A DNA stretch of 64,000 nt from Lycorma delicatula (lineage: Eukaryota; Arthropoda; Insecta; Hemiptera; Fulgoridae): contig NC_134457.1 of assembly GCF_047948215.1 (NCBI RefSeq), forward strand, positions 83,851,398 to 83,915,397, read 5' to 3'. Position 1 is the stretch's first letter. The number at the start of each line of letters is the position of its first letter. Positions 37,483 to 47,429 of the stretch are shown here, piece after piece. The notes beneath the pieces were generated by a model. That model had not been told where the DNA came from, did not search any database, and saw nothing but the letters and a program-made list of their open reading frames with translations. The position numbers were made by a program, and so were the translations under genes.

Positions 37483-38600
37483 TCAATGAAGCTCCATATT
37501 TGGTAAATACCCTTTTTGTGTCCCACACAGTGTATTCAAAGGGAAATTGTAGGTCTTCAATCTTTTCGTCTGATAAATGATTGTAGATGAGGTGTAGTTA
37601 AAGAAATTGATGAATGTGATTAAATCCATCTGGATATGTGTTAACTGCTTGATGCTATTCAATAGAATAATAAAATTTAACGGATACGTAGTATTTAAAA
37701 ATATTCTACTCCACTTTTCACACTTAGATGTGATAAGCATCTTGTGATTATGCGATTTCTTGAAACAAACTTTCCAACTCATCAGCATCAATTACTCGAA
37801 AGTTTCTTGTTCCTTTTTACAAGAGTTCAATACCCTTCTTTCGCACACGTAATGTTAGTATCTTGAAGTAGCCTCTGATAAATTCACAAACACAATTGTA
37901 CACGTTATGCGGTCGACATTCAGGACGTGAAAGGTGAAATCTTCATCCAGAAGGGTGATGAAAGAATCGTAGCTAGATGCGAAGCCGCACGTTTCACGTT
38001 GACTACCATATTAGTGAACGGAGTCCGCTCCAAACTTACGGAGTTGCAGCTTTGTAAATTTTCTTGTTAAAAATGATAATTCTCTGTAATGATGTTTCTT
38101 TGGCTTTTATTCTAATCTGGAGCTTTTTTAATTTTTTATTCAAAAGACTTTTCATATCGTAATCACAGACAATCCAGTTCTTATACGCTTCAAGTACTTG
38201 GGAATGCCAAAATAAATGTCGCCGGTATCTCATTACTTCTGGACTATTTCGCTTGAAAAAGTAGTAGTTAAAACCGCTGAAAATTATTTTGTTGTTAATG
38301 GTACACCTGGTATGACAGATATCATCTAAGTTGACACAGCCATTTCTTAGAACCTCAGCTTGACTACTGGCTCAATCCTCCAACGGCTATCAATAATATT
38401 GATTTCCCCCGCCACTCTCTTCCTATATATATCACATATACCTATCGCAAATAGAGTCACATTCTTACTTGATTGTTCGTTTGATAATAATCAAATGTTG
38501 TCTAACGGTATTGTAAGGCACTCTTCCTTTTCATCGTTAATAGCATACGCCATACAATCTCTATATGATTCTCCTAATTATCATGTGACAAAAGTTTATT
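37483..38600 (-). pseudogene. Unrecognised decayed gene inside the ITR element
   Basis: I do not recognise this gene. On the minus strand, several open segments follow one another in shifting frames. One, at about 38036-38365, is about 110 codons without a stop. It includes NLDDICHTRC, SGFNYYFFKRNSPEV and RRHLFWHSQVLEAYKNW, then a lysine-rich helix. Next, at about 37825-37975, is SSYDSFITLLDEDFTFHVL. The last, at 37483-37791, is 102 codons including WKVCFKKSHNHK. Upstream at about 38400-38560 a segment with MAYAINDEKEECLTIPLDN may belong too. Amino-acid usage looks protein-like rather than translated AT filler. It could be the element's own transposase, cargo, or a viral gene fragment captured in the genome; nothing seen decides between these. 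Several frameshifts and stops make it non-functional. Confidence 0.45.
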
Positions 38601-38754
38601 AATCGATTCCCGTGAAATATGTTCCAAATGTCACACCAGGTCTTGAAACATTTTCAAATTGCATCGCAATCTTTGTTGCATAACAAAAGAAGACTACCAA
38701 ACATCAGAACGATCTGCATCATTTAAAAAATACCCCCTCCCCAATCTATTAATA

Positions 38755-38795
38755 TTTTCACACCACCCATGAGGTATGTAACATGGTGCGTTGAG
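38755..38795 (+). repeat. Direct repeat, right copy
   Basis: This is the partner of 37143-37184. The two copies differ at about five positions and lie 1.6 kb apart. Confidence 0.75.
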
Positions 38796-38991
38796 GAGTT
38801 TTTTATTATTTTATCCCAAAAGGGAAACATGTTCCTTTCCTTGTTAGGATCAGGTAGCTTCACACGTTGTAACTAATGCTGTTTACATTCGATCATATGT
38901 TTCTCCATGTTCTGGTTTGCAACGATAGCATCGGACGAACTAAATATGTGCAAAAAGTAACTGTAGTAGCGACAGGTAGTTTTGTGATTCA

Positions 38992-39030
38992 GTCCAGTTA
39001 GTGGTCGTGACAAACGACCACTAACTGGAC
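38992..39030. repeat. Perfect inverted repeat, 17-bp arms, 5-nt loop
   Basis: Arms 38992-39008 and 39014-39030 are exact reverse complements around 'gacaa', within the ITR-bounded element. Immediately after it, 'cgcttacctga' recurs in slightly changed form twice (39030-39070). Confidence 0.9.
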
Positions 39031-39287
39031 GCTTACCTGACGCTTAACCTGAAAACAACGCTTACCTGAATAATAACGATGTGAAAGAGAAGATGTTGAA
39101 GGCAGAAATTATAAGAACAGAGTAAAGAAGTTTAAACTGTGCGGTATAAACTTGTACAATTGAATGAAATCTAACCGTTATTTATATACGACCGTTGACC
39201 TAGTGATTGTGATAACTTTCAAATAAACAAGACCTGACGCTTGATCGTCGCTTTTTGATCGTTGGGGGGAGGTTCAACATAAAAAAT

Positions 39288-39506
39288 AAAATTTTTGGTA
39301 GCCTTGAATAATTTATTGCATTTTTGGCATCATACAAAAAGTATTTTTTTGAGCGCGGGGGAAATTTTTTTTGGGGCACAAGATGGCCATCTTTAAGTCA
39401 CAACATGGCCGCCGTGACATCTCAACATGGCGGCTGCGACACTAGCGCTCCTATCGGTGGAGATGGAACTAGTTAGGCAACAACCCCATTTTGCTATTAC
39501 TCGTGG
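39288..39506 (-). repeat. Right terminal inverted repeat with ATGGC motifs
   Basis: This is the right arm of the element. It carries 'aagatggccatctt' (39380-39393, a perfect 14-bp palindrome), 'aacatggccgcc' and 'aacatggcggc'. These resemble the binding motif known for YY1/Pho-type zinc-finger proteins (core ATGG within AAGATGGCGGC). Binding is inferred from the motif only. Confidence 0.65.
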
Positions 39507-39754
39507 ACCTTGTTTAAAATATATGTTTAAAAATGTTTGTAAATAAGATGAAGAGCTCAATTTTGGAGGAAGAAGAATAACTTGTGTAGTTTATAGGTAT
39601 GAAATATTGTTTATTTTAGAATATGAAAGGGGGGGTGTTGGACGATTTCAAAATTAAAAAACATTGAGATAAAATACGAAATTAAAACACATGTTAATAA
39701 ACTAAAGCAATAAGTTTAGGAAACAATAAACTAAGTAATGTTTAGACAAATGAA

Positions 39755-40270
39755 GGAAGAAACTGACCAAGTAAAACATTGCAATTATTTAGATATGATG
39801 TTAACAAATGATTGAAAAAATGAAAACGAGATAAAAATAAGAATAGCAACAACTAAGGAAGTAAATGTTGGTTGTAACATAATATAGATATAGGTAGTAT
39901 CTTGTAAGATAGTTGGATTTGAAATAACGTCTGGTGAAGTATTATGTTTGGAATGTTCTTCTGTGTTTATGTAAAACATGGACACTAAGAAAAAGGGTAA
40001 AAGAAAAGTTAGAAGCATTTGAGATGTGATCACGTAAGTGATTAGGAAAATTAAATACACAAAGTAAATAATAAGAAATAATGAGGACGTAAACGATGAA
40101 AGAAGTTTAATAAAATAATTCAGAAATATAAATCTAATTGGCTGGGACATATCATTAGAAGAAAAGTGTTTATTAATACACCTAAAAGAACCGGGAGAGG
40201 TTGGAATAGAATAAATTATAAACGATCTGAAAGGCAGTGGAAGCTATATTAAAAGTTTATAAAATAAAAA
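39755..40270 (+). pseudogene. LINE reverse-transcriptase C-terminal fragment, decayed (RTE-like)
   Basis: Translation on the plus strand, across frameshifts, gives VKHCNYLDMMLTND and NENEIKIRIATTKEV at about 39765-39855. Next comes KEKLEAFEM at about 39991-40020, and then NWLGHIIRR near 40137-40163. The intact LINE at 44-47 kb has equivalents in the same order: a YLGSKITKDGR block, KCRIAQAKRAF, KKRLEAFEMW and DRLIGHILRH. This is therefore the tail of a related but different LINE subfamily, 5'-truncated like most LINE copies. It starts about 250 bp beyond the right ITR. Its 3' end is unclear. Confidence 0.6.
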
Positions 40271-40274
40271 ACAA

Positions 40275-43200
40275 CAGCGAAGGAAATGTAGCAATAGACC
40301 TGCCTCAAGGCTGATGAATGTTTCCCGATAATGTATGTAAACAATTAAATTAAATTCAGTTCCATTCAAATAAATCTTAATACGATATCGACTGAAGATT
40401 TGAACTGATAAGAACTAAAGAGAGTGAAAGTTTAATGTAGAAAATAAAAAAAAAGTTTAAAAAATGACTAAAATTACAATTTAATATTAAAAACATATTT
40501 TTTAACCACAAAATTTTTTTCTTGTTTAGTTAAATATTTTGTTCATTTATTTACTTATTTTGACTGGTATGTAAACTACATTTATCGTATATTGCTAAAT
40601 TTTTTTATTCTTTCTTCTTCTTCTTTATTTTATTTTCATATAATACGTAGAATGGGGGTGCCCATCAAAATTTTTTAAACTCTACACGATCCGTAGCCAA
40701 TTTTTTAATTTCGTGCAGATACTTTTCTATTTTTATCTTTTCCAGTGAAAAAGATAAAAATGGATTGAATGGATTGAATAAAACAATGAATTGTTTTATT
40801 CAATCCATTCTTTGTCTCCTCCTGCTTCTTTTCAGTCGATCTTTAAAATTTCTACTTATTTTCCGGTGGTAGAAGTTACGTTTCATATTCAAACTGATTT
40901 TTCGTGCTTCCTATTTACTGATATTATGCTTGGTTCAAATACATTCTTTTGTGTTTTATGGGTTTTTTAATCCGTTGAACAAGGAATTGACCCAATGACA
41001 AAACAAATCAGATTTAAGGCTCCCTCTTCCTTTTAGTAGTCTGTATCCTCCTTTTACATCCTCCATTACTCTCTTCTGATAAGTGAGGTGTTATATGATT
41101 TGAATCCTAAACGCCAAAAAATTCAAATAATCTCCATGAGTGATATTATTTACCCGCAAACACGACTGTTCTTTAATTCTTCAATTTATCTGGTAAAGAG
41201 ATTGTAATTAATAATACAAATTTATAAATTAACAAATTGGTTGTTAAAAATAATACAATTTTTAAAATTATATATTATTTTTTCTAAACTTTTAAAACTT
41301 ATCTATCGAAAGAATGAGTAAATCTTATTATTTAAAATATTAATATAATTTTCTGTAGCAAGATTACTCAAAGAACGACTGAAAAGCACAGTTATTGTTT
41401 TCAATTTATTTTCGATTTTGGTCTCTTAAGCACCACGTTCTCTCACTTTTCTCACAACTCTTTCACATCATTTTTTTCAATGTTTTCTATTTTTCCAATA
41501 CCTCTCCAGTCTTTCTACATTTATTTTTGGGTTTTTCTGATCATTTCGTTCTCAGATTTTCTTTTCACCTTGGAAACCCGCTTAATATAATTTTAAAGGA
41601 CTCTTCTTAATTTTTTTGATCTAGTTTTCCTATTTGCAAAATAAAAATCTTTTATATATTTATGTTCGGGATTACTTTTAATACCATGATTCGAGATTAG
41701 TAAGGTGATTTTGTAAATTTAATGTGACATCATACGGGTGGTTCGAAGAAAATAAAATAATCATATCGTTTGCTTAAGAGATCATAGTTTGTTATACAGT
41801 ATGAGTAAGTTTTTTTCTTTTAATTGGAATGTAGCCAAAGTTTTACTCTAAAAAGATGTAGACTAAAAAATTTTATTAATGAAAATTTAATGTTTTGAAA
41901 TCGTTATCAAACTGTTTTATTATTATTTTAATATAAAACTTACGGTTTAAGTTTTTCTTTTGTTTCAAAACAATTTCAAATTACTTTCGCCAAGAATTTT
42001 TTATTCAATTTAAGTTTGTTTTTGAATAATTCTTTTATAGTTATTTTTGTAAATATTTTAATGATTGTTTTTAATAAAATTATATATATGTTCTTATGCA
42101 TACTATTACACAGATTAAAGTAAATTTTATTTTCTTAAATCGATGCACACATCAGTTTTCTATTATCACTCGTATGAGTCATGCTAATTTTTTTATACTT
42201 TTTTCATTATATGGGTTCAGTCATTCTATAATTACATGAACTGGAACAATAACAAAAATTACACTTGAAATTAACTTCTCTCGGTCAGGTAATAATTAAT
42301 TTGATAAAAATATATTTATATTATGATAAATAAATGTTTGGTATTTTTAATAATTCTAAACTTGGCTTTTAAATTTTAAATATTAGACTTCTAGGGAGTG
42401 ATAAAAATTAGTTTTTATAAAATGCTTTTTATATTACGTACCGTAAAACTTTGCTACATTATGAAAAAGATTTTTTCATATAAAAATGTAGTACGTAACG
42501 GGAACGTTATAAATCAAGTTAACTGCTATTTATTCAAATTACATAATTTTTTCCTTAAGGACTACACATATAAGCCTATGTAATATTAAAATTCTTGAAA
42601 GTTTTGTTGCACATAAAACTATAGAGTATCTTGTTGTCTTTGTATACATATATAAATAAAGGGAAGAATTTAAACGTAGAGGGAAGGAGAAAAAGTGATC
42701 CCTGAACTTCTGACTTTGATGGGGGAAATACAGTTTTATTTTTCTGGGGTTGAAAGCACTTTGTAAATAATGTCTTGTCACGGGCAGATTCACACGTTGT
42801 GGAAATAATGGTTACTGTATCTCACCCTCTTTTACCATACGTAAGGGATATTCGATTATTTCTTTTGTCAAATCAACACCTTGTTTCAAACTTAAATCAT
42901 ATTAAGTATCTATCACAGCGTAATTTATAAATATTCATTCTTTAATTCTGGTGTTTTTAATATTGGAATCAACAAATTTTATGATAATAATTTTTCTCGT
43001 TCAACCAACAGCGTCCATTAATCGGATTTGTTACATGCTATTGTAACACCGTACGGTTTTGGATATATTTATAAGAACAATATATATATTAATTTGGAAT
43101 TTGAGATTATTTTATGTATATTATAAAAATATTTTTATTTATCTTTTATACACCATTATCAACATTTAAAACATCACAATTTTAATGTGTCTTTATTGAA

Positions 43201-44110
43201 TGATATGATTATCCACATATTTTTTGAATATAAATTCATTTCATTATTTAAATTGTATGGTTATACAGTATACTTAAAAAGGGAATATACTAAACGGTCT
43301 AGTTTTATATGTCGGAGATATTTGCAGATTTTGACGTTACATGACTCCTATTAAATATTTAAAAAAATTGGAAGGGGAAATTCCATGACATTAGCGTTGA
43401 TAATATAAATAGAAGGATGTATATACGTAAGTAGGTATTGATATACTTTGACATATTTTGCTTGTATGTTCTGTTTTTTGTTTTGGAATGATCAATTTAG
43501 ATGTAATTTGGCATTATGATTTGTTTTGAGAATTGATACTGATTATTGTTGGTCAAACAGGTTAAGGATACAAAGAGAAGTGACTTTGTGGGTCCGCATT
43601 TCAAGATTTTATTCAAAAGGTAAGTAAATCTTTTCATATATTTAAATAACCCTTATAAAGATAAGATACTTTCAGATGATTCGCTATTATTCTACAATAT
43701 CAAATATGCTATATAATGGAGTCATGTAATTATACTAATTATATGACTGTGTTAGAATTCACATTGACTAGTCATTAAATGACTTGTATTAATTATATGC
43801 TAAATACTAGATGACTCGAGTATTCTAGTAAGTCACCTTGGTTATGTATTTGGGCAATTTCATTTAGGGTGTTGGATAACAAACCTAATTCTTTTTTTTT
43901 TTGAGAGTTATCTTCAAATGATTGATATCTTCAAATTGTCGTAAACGATTTAAAATAAAAAACAAAAAAAAAAATTATATGATGACTTCTGAATATGGGT
44001 CACTAATGCCATTTAATTAAGTTTACGATTGGTCTAGGGAGGCACTGTCACAATAGGGGTCCCTTATTTTGAAATTTTACTCAAAGAATAAAAAACCTTT
44101 TTCCATAATT
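40275..44110. other. AT-rich non-coding stretch
   Basis: No gene recognised. A perfect inverted repeat at 40767-40810 is listed separately. Around 43561-43619 a short open segment has splice-like borders (see findings). The frame at 41395 is phenylalanine/serine-rich without domains. Confidence 0.45.
40767..40810. repeat. Perfect inverted repeat, 21-bp arms, 2-nt loop
   Basis: Arms 40767-40787 and 40790-40810 are exact reverse complements around 'ga'. Directly before it 'ggattgaat' is present in tandem. Confidence 0.9.
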
Positions 44111-44156
44111 CAATATCCCTTATGTTTTTTTTTTTTTTTTTTTTTTTTTTTTGTCT

Positions 44157-47114
44157 TCAGTCATTTGACTGGTTTGATGCAGCTCTCCAAGATTCCCTAT
44201 CTAGTGCTAGTCGTTTCATTTCAGTATACCCTCTACATCCTACATCCCCAACAATTTGTTTTACATACTCCAAACGTGGCCTGCCTACACAATTTTTTCC
44301 TTCCACCTGTCCTTCCAATATTAAAGCGACTATTCCAGGATGCCTTAGTATGTGGCCTATAAGTCTGTCTCTTCTTTTAACTATATTTTTCCAAATGCTT
44401 CTTTCTTCATCTATTTGCCGCAATACCTCTTCATTTGTCACTTTATCCACCCATCTGATTTTTAACATTCTCCTATAGCACCACATTTCAAAAGCTTCTA
44501 ATCTTTTCTTCTCAGATACTCCGATTGTCCAAGTTTCACTTCCATATAAAGCGACACTCCAAACATACACTTTCAAAAATCTTTTCCTGACATTTAAATT
44601 AATTTTTGATGTAAACAAATTATATTTCTTACTGAAGGCTCGTTTAGCTTGTGCTATTCGGCATTTTATATCGCTCCTGCTTCGTCCATCTTTAGTAATT
44701 TTACTTCCCAAATAACAAAATTCTTCTACCTCCATAATCTTTTCTCCTCCTATTTTCACATTCAGCGGTCCATCTTTGTTATTTCTACTACATTTCATTA
44801 CTTTTGTTTTGTTCTTGTTTATTTTCACGCGATAGTTCTTGCGTAGGACTTCATCTATGCCGTTCATTGTTTCTTCTAAATCCTTTTTACTCTCGGCTAG
44901 AATTACTATATCATCAGCAAATCGTAGCATCTTTATCTTTTCACCTTGTACTGTTACTCCGAATCTAAATTGTTCTTTAACATCATTAACTGCTAGTTCC
45001 ATGTAAAGATTAAAAAGTAACGGAGATAGGGAACATCCTTGTCGGACTCCCTTTCTTATTAGGGCTTCTTTCTTATGTTCTTCCATTGTTATTGTTGCTG
45101 TTTGGTTCCTGTACATGTTAGCAATTGTTCTTCTATCTCTGTATTTGAACCCTAATTTTTTTAAAATGCTGAACATTTTATTCCAGTCTACGTTATCGAA
45201 AGCCTTTTCTAGGTCTATAAACGCCAAGTATGTTGGTTTGTTTTTCTTTAATCTTCCTTCTACTATTAATCTGAGGCCTAAAATTGCTTCCCTTGTCCCT
45301 ATACTTTTCCTGAAACCAAATTGGTCTTCTCCTAACACTTCTTCCACTCTCCTCTCAATTCTTCTGTATAAAATTCTAGTTAAGACTTTTGATGCATTAC
45401 TAGTTAAACTAATTGTTTTGTATTCTTCACATTTATCTGCCCCTGCTTTCTTTGGTATCATAACTATAACACTTTTTTTGAAGTCTGATGGAAATTCCCC
45501 ATTTTCATAAATATCACACACCAGTTTGTATAATCTATCAATCGCTTCCTCACCTGCACTGCGCAGTAATTCTACAGGTATTCCGTCTATTCCAGGAGTC
45601 TTTCTGCAATTTAAATCTTTTAATGCTCTCTTAAATTCAGATCTTAGTATTGTTTCTCCCATTTCATCCTCCTCAACTTCCTCTTCTTCCTCTATAACAC
45701 CATTTTCTAATTCATTTCCTCCGTATAACTCTTCAATATATTCCACCCATCTATCGACTTTACCTTTCGTATTATATATTGGTGTACCATCTTTGTTTAA
45801 CACATTATTAGATTTTAATTTATGTACCCCAAAATTTTCCTTAACTTTCCTGTATGCTCCGTCTATTTTACCAATGTTCATTTCTCTTTCCACTTCTGAA
45901 CACTTTTCTTTAATCCACTCTTCTTTCACCAGTTTGCACTTCCTGTTTATAGCATTTCTTAATTTCCGATAGTTCCTTTTACTTTCTTCATCACTAGCAT
46001 TCTTATATTTTCTACGTTCATCCATCAGCTGCAATATATCGTCTGAAACCCAAGGTTTTCTACCGGTTCTCTTTATTCCGCCTAAGTTTGCTTCTGCTGA
46101 TTTAAGAATTTCCTTTTTAACATTCTCCCATTCTTCTTCTACATTTTCTACCTTATCTTTTTTACTCAGACCTCTTGCGATGTCCTCCTCAAAAATCTTC
46201 TTTACCTCTTCTTCCTCAAGCTTCTCTAAATTCCACCGATTCATCTGACACCTTTTCTTCAGGTTTTTAAACCCCAATCTACATTTCATTATCACCAAAT
46301 TATGGTCGCTATCAATGTCTGCTCCAGGGTAAGTTTTGCAGTCAACGAGTTGATTTCTAAATCTTTGCTTAACCATGATATAATCTATCTGATACCTTCC
46401 AGTATCGCCTGGCTTTTTCCAAGTGTATATTCTTCTATTATGATTTTTAAATTGGGTGTTGGCAATTACTAAATTATACTTCGTGCAAAACTCTATAAGT
46501 CGGTCCCCTCTTTCATTCCTTTTGCCCAGCCCGTATTCACCCACTATATTTCCTTCCTTGCCTTTTCCAATGCTTGCATTCCAATCTCCAACTATTATTA
46601 AATTTTCATCTCCTTTTACGTGTTTAATTGCTTCATCAATCTCTTCGTATACACACTCTACCTCATCATCATCATGGGCGCTTGTAGGCATATAGACGTT
46701 AACAATCGTTGTCGGTTTAGGTTTTGATTTTATCCTTATTACAATGATTCTATCGCTATGCATTTTGAAATACTCCACTCTCCTCCCTATCTTCTTGTTC
46801 ATCACGAAACCTACTCCTGCCTGCCCATTATTTGACGCTGAGTTAATTACTCTAAAATCACCTGACCAAAAGTCGCCTTCCTCTTCCCACCGAACCTCAC
46901 TAATTCCTACTATATCCACATTTGTCCTACCCATTTCCCTTTTTAAATTTTCTAGCCTACCAACCTTTTTCAAGCTTCTAACATTCCACGCTCCGACTCG
47001 TAGAATGTTATTTTTTAATTTTCTGGTGACCCCTTCCTTAGTAGTCCCCACCCGGAGATCCGAACGGGGGACTATTTTACCTCCGGAATATTTTACCAAG
47101 GAAGGCGCCTCCAT
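44157..47114 (-). CDS. RTE-type LINE polyprotein: AP endonuclease plus reverse transcriptase
   Basis: This 985-residue protein nicks target DNA and reverse-transcribes its own RNA at the nick (target-primed reverse transcription). Residues ~38-275 form an apurinic-type endonuclease: WN at 43-44, E73 in ISEVRW, D177 and N179 in GDWNA, and SDH at 269-271. Residues ~490-760 form the reverse transcriptase: RKTPGIDGIP near 504, FGFRKSIGT near 599, D634 in AFIDLEKAFD, RQGCSLSPLLFN at 691-702, and the catalytic FADD at 732-735. The C-terminal part has a YLGS block near 800 and RLEAFEMWCYRRML. There is no gag-like ORF1, as in other RTE elements. The lysine/glutamate-rich linker (~285-490) is normal for the clade. 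All catalytic residues I can identify are present, so the protein may be active. The ATG at 47114 is the first in the frame. Confidence 0.9.
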   Translation of the reverse strand: MEAPSLVKYSGGKIVPRSDLRVGTTKEGVTRKLKNNILRVGAWNVRSLKKVGRLENLKREMGRTNVDIVGISEVRWEEEGDFWSGDFRVINSASNNGQAGVGFVMNKKIGRRVEYFKMHSDRIIVIRIKSKPKPTTIVNVYMPTSAHDDDEVECVYEEIDEAIKHVKGDENLIIVGDWNASIGKGKEGNIVGEYGLGKRNERGDRLIEFCTKYNLVIANTQFKNHNRRIYTWKKPGDTGRYQIDYIMVKQRFRNQLVDCKTYPGADIDSDHNLVIMKCRLGFKNLKKRCQMNRWNLEKLEEEEVKKIFEEDIARGLSKKDKVENVEEEWENVKKEILKSAEANLGGIKRTGRKPWVSDDILQLMDERRKYKNASDEESKRNYRKLRNAINRKCKLVKEEWIKEKCSEVEREMNIGKIDGAYRKVKENFGVHKLKSNNVLNKDGTPIYNTKGKVDRWVEYIEELYGGNELENGVIEEEEEVEEDEMGETILRSEFKRALKDLNCRKTPGIDGIPVELLRSAGEEAIDRLYKLVCDIYENGEFPSDFKKSVIVMIPKKAGADKCEEYKTISLTSNASKVLTRILYRRIERRVEEVLGEDQFGFRKSIGTREAILGLRLIVEGRLKKNKPTYLAFIDLEKAFDNVDWNKMFSILKKLGFKYRDRRTIANMYRNQTATITMEEHKKEALIRKGVRQGCSLSPLLFNLYMELAVNDVKEQFRFGVTVQGEKIKMLRFADDIVILAESKKDLEETMNGIDEVLRKNYRVKINKNKTKVMKCSRNNKDGPLNVKIGGEKIMEVEEFCYLGSKITKDGRSRSDIKCRIAQAKRAFSKKYNLFTSKINLNVRKRFLKVYVWSVALYGSETWTIGVSEKKRLEAFEMWCYRRMLKIRWVDKVTNEEVLRQIDEERSIWKNIVKRRDRLIGHILRHPGIVALILEGQVEGKNCVGRPRLEYVKQIVGDVGCRGYTEMKRLALDRESWRAASNQSND

Positions 47115-47418
47115 TATTTCTATGTGAAAATGCAGAGAGCCACATTTTCTTGGAAAAAAAGCAGCTGTAGTTTTCCATTGCTTTCAGCTGCGCAGTACTC
47201 AGAGGACTGAGTGATGTTGATACGGCCGTTTAAGTCGTTCTGACTCACGCCCCTAACAACTACTGAAAGAGCTGCTGCCCTCTTTCAGGAATCATTCCTT
47301 AGTCTGGCTCTCAACAGATACCTCTCCGATATGGTTGCACCTTCGGTCCAGCTACTCTGTATCCCTGAGCACTCAAGCCCCCTCACCAACGGCAAGGTCT
47401 CATGATTCATAGAGGAGG
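47115..47418 (-). other. 5' untranslated region of the RTE-type LINE
   Basis: About 300 bp, more GC-rich than the flanks, lies between the upstream target duplication and the ATG. LINE 5' regions usually contain an internal promoter; no specific promoter element is recognised here. Confidence 0.6.
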
Positions 47419-47429
47419 ATCCCTTATGT

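Larger units (their letters stand above)
36306..39506. mobile_element. ITR-bounded 3.2-kb DNA element of unknown class
   Basis: The sequence at 36306-36508 and the reverse complement of 39288-39506 align over about 200 bp. Shared blocks in order are 'ccacga', 'aaaatgggg', 'actagttc', 'gagcgctagtgt', 'gcagccgc', 'atgttg', 'tttcccc', 'tttttgtatgatgccaaaa' and 'taccaaaaat' (left: 'caccaaaaat'). Terminal inverted repeats of this length are typical of DNA transposons. The arms have diverged and the right arm has an extra ~30-bp segment, so the insertion is old. The interior holds a tRNA-like SINE, two direct repeats and a decayed unrecognised gene. Target-site duplication and exact ends could not be fixed. 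Confidence 0.65.
44126..47418 (-). mobile_element. Full-length RTE-type LINE with target-site duplication
   Basis: The element reads on the minus strand from about 47418 to an A-tail (a T-run at 44125-44152 on the plus strand). The 11-bp sequence 'atcccttatgt' occurs on both sides, at 44115-44125 and 47419-47429, as expected of a target-site duplication. The body is about 3.3 kb: a ~300-bp 5' untranslated region, one intact 985-codon frame, and almost no 3' UTR, since the stop is about 4 nt from the A-tail. An intact frame and a perfect duplication indicate a recent insertion. Confidence 0.85.

Noticed and set aside
39785..40150. 121-codon minus-strand frame resembling a hydrophobic membrane protein
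   Set aside because: It is antisense to the decayed LINE tail at 39755-40270; T-rich antisense codons mimic hydrophobic residues.
44122..47127. Several open frames of 65-148 codons on the plus strand across 44.1-47.1 kb
   Set aside because: They are antisense shadows of the 985-codon LINE gene; their translations are serine/phenylalanine-rich with no domains.
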